From NCBI RefSeq assembly GCF_000307025.1, contig NC_018584.1, positions 1,178,001 through 1,242,000 of the forward strand: 64,000 nucleotides of DNA, in the 5' to 3' direction. Positions within the stretch are counted from its first letter, which is position 1. Each line of letters begins with the position of its first letter. The notes below the pieces were generated by a model. That model did no database searches. It had not been told where the DNA came from and saw only the letters and a program-made list of their open reading frames with translations. Shown here one piece after another: positions 63,225-64,000 of the stretch. Source of the DNA: Listeria monocytogenes ATCC 19117. Its GTDB lineage: Bacteria; Bacillota; Bacilli; Lactobacillales; Listeriaceae. A program made the position numbers and the translations under genes.

Positions 63225-63899
63225 ATGATAAAACTCGGAAATGACTGGGATGAGTTACTAAAAGATGAGTTTAACCAACCGTATTATTTAACCCTTCGCC
63301 AGTTCCTAAAAAAAGAATACCAAACGAAAAAAGTATTTCCGGATATGTACGACATTTTCAATGCGTTAAAATATACCGCTTGTAAGGATGTCAAAGTGGT
63401 AATACTCGGTCAAGACCCATATCATGGACCAGGTCAAGCACACGGGCTCTCATTTTCCGTTCAACAAGGAGTGCAGATTCCACCATCACTGCAGAATATT
63501 TATTTGGAATTACATAACGACTTGAATTGTGAGATTCCAAACAATGGTTATTTGATACGGTGGGCAGATCAAGGAGTGCTACTATTAAATACGGTTCTAA
63601 CTGTTCGCGCCGGTCAAGCCAACTCACACCGAGGACAAGGCTGGGAAATACTAACAAACCGCATTATTGAAATCATTAACCAAAAAGAAGAGCCCGTAGT
63701 CTTTTTACTATGGGGAAACAATGCGAAAGAAAAGTTGCAATTGTTAACAAATCCGAAACATACTGCGTTTACATCCGTACATCCCAGTCCACTCTCAGCA
63801 TCGCGCGGTTTTATGGGATGCAAACATTTTTCTAAGACGAATCAATTTTTAGAACAAAATGGTGTAAAACCAATTGATTGGCAAATTCCTTCTATATAA
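63225..63899 (+). CDS. ung: Uracil-DNA glycosylase
   Basis: I use ATG 63225, eight bases past AAGGAGG; the in-frame ATG 63207 would place the ribosome site inside the gene. The 224-residue family 1 enzyme removes uracil from DNA. It has the water-activating Asp64 in VVILGQDPYHGPGQAHGLSF, LLLNTVLTVRAGQANSH, and His186 in the DNA-intercalation loop HPSPLSASRGF. Length and motifs are standard. Confidence 0.97.
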   Translation: MIKLGNDWDELLKDEFNQPYYLTLRQFLKKEYQTKKVFPDMYDIFNALKYTACKDVKVVILGQDPYHGPGQAHGLSFSVQQGVQIPPSLQNIYLELHNDLNCEIPNNGYLIRWADQGVLLLNTVLTVRAGQANSHRGQGWEILTNRIIEIINQKEEPVVFLLWGNNAKEKLQLLTNPKHTAFTSVHPSPLSASRGFMGCKHFSKTNQFLEQNGVKPIDWQIPSI

Positions 63900-63901
63900 A
63901 T

Positions 63902-63938
63902 AAAAACATCTCGCCATTTATTGACGAGATGTTTTTTT
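63902..63938. terminator. Terminator after ung, bidirectional
   Basis: AAAAACATCTCG (63902-63913) pairs with CGAGATGTTTTT (63925-63936). T-runs on both strands suggest use by ung and the convergent partial gene. Confidence 0.88.
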
Positions 63939-63999
63939 ACTTTTTAACCATTTTTAATGCTTTCTCTGTATTAGCGAAATGCTGTTTTGTATATTTCGC
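63937..63999 (-). CDS. 3' end of an unidentified reverse-strand gene
   Basis: On the reverse strand an open frame enters from beyond the window and ends at TAA (plus positions 63939-63937). It encodes AKYTKQHFANTEKALKMVKK. The positively charged helical tail is too short to identify, and the stop abuts the bidirectional terminator, which supports it being a real gene end. Confidence 0.5.
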   Translation of the reverse strand, partial: AKYTKQHFANTEKALKMVKK

Positions 64000-64000
64000 T

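Noticed and set aside
1-64000. CRISPR arrays, insertion sequences, prophage genes, tRNA or rRNA genes
   Set aside because: I saw no regularly spaced repeats, transposase or integrase reading frames, or tRNA cloverleaf sequences in the window; the repeats noticed are intragenic coiled-coil codons or regulatory hairpins.

Overview
The window reads as a chromosomal segment of a Listeria (L. monocytogenes / L. innocua group). The evidence is low G+C content, strong AAGGAGG-type ribosome sites with many GTG/TTG starts, GW-module cell-wall hydrolases, and the contiguous pdu - cobD/pduX - eut - cbi super-cluster characteristic of this genus. Assignments come from recognising protein families and motifs by eye; no search was run.

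Layout. 1-10268: the 3' part of the propanediol-utilisation (pdu) operon. It starts inside pduK and holds shell proteins (PduJ, PduN), phosphotransacylase PduL, an EutJ-like actin-fold ATPase, PduM, adenosyltransferase PduO, aldehyde dehydrogenase PduP, alcohol dehydrogenase PduQ, an aquaglyceroporin, an acetate/propionate kinase, and two aminopropanol-arm genes (cobD, pduX). 10269-10857: a long non-coding region matching Rli55. It has a sigma-A promoter, a short adenosylcobalamin riboswitch with its own terminator, further hairpins, an EutV (ANTAR) two-hairpin site and a final terminator. 10858-25648: the ethanolamine (eut) locus, with an Fe-type alcohol dehydrogenase, the EutV/EutW two-component antitermination system, EutA-B-C, shell proteins EutL, EutK-like, EutM, EutN and a PduT-like trimer, EutE, EutT, EutD, a poorly understood Eut protein, EutH and EutQ. 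25690-26241: a reverse-strand AraC-type regulator. 26555-43400: an S component resembling the alpha-ribazole transporter CblT, a full-size cobalamin riboswitch, then the anaerobic cobinamide pathway (cbiA-B-C-D-E-T-F-G-H-J, cobA-hemD, cbiK-L-M-N-Q-O-P) ending with a third adenosyltransferase.

43445-64000 is ordinary chromosome: two DUF606 membrane proteins, a P-loop kinase-like protein, a PadR/DUF2812 pair, two glucosaminidase/GW-module autolysins, an M42 aminopeptidase, a TrmH-type RNA methyltransferase, an HxlR regulator, a T-box controlled pheST operon, an FtsX-type ABC exporter, a MarR-MmpL pair, ung, and the 3' end of a reverse-strand gene.

How it fits together. Propanediol and ethanolamine are both degraded inside bacterial microcompartments by B12-dependent enzymes, and the cbi operon makes that B12. 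B12 is sensed by two riboswitches of different architecture. Ethanolamine is sensed by EutW/EutV, and I can see three EutV-type two-hairpin antiterminators: before the alcohol dehydrogenase (end of Rli55), before eutV itself, and before eutA. The eutA site has its first hairpin inside the eutW coding sequence. A well-matched CcpA (cre) site overlaps the eutV promoter. The less-explained items are the additional ANTAR-like hairpins in the middle of Rli55, a structured RNA between eutM and eutT, a short motif shared by PduM, EutT and one Eut protein, and a membrane anchor on one autolysin that implies a non-ATG start.
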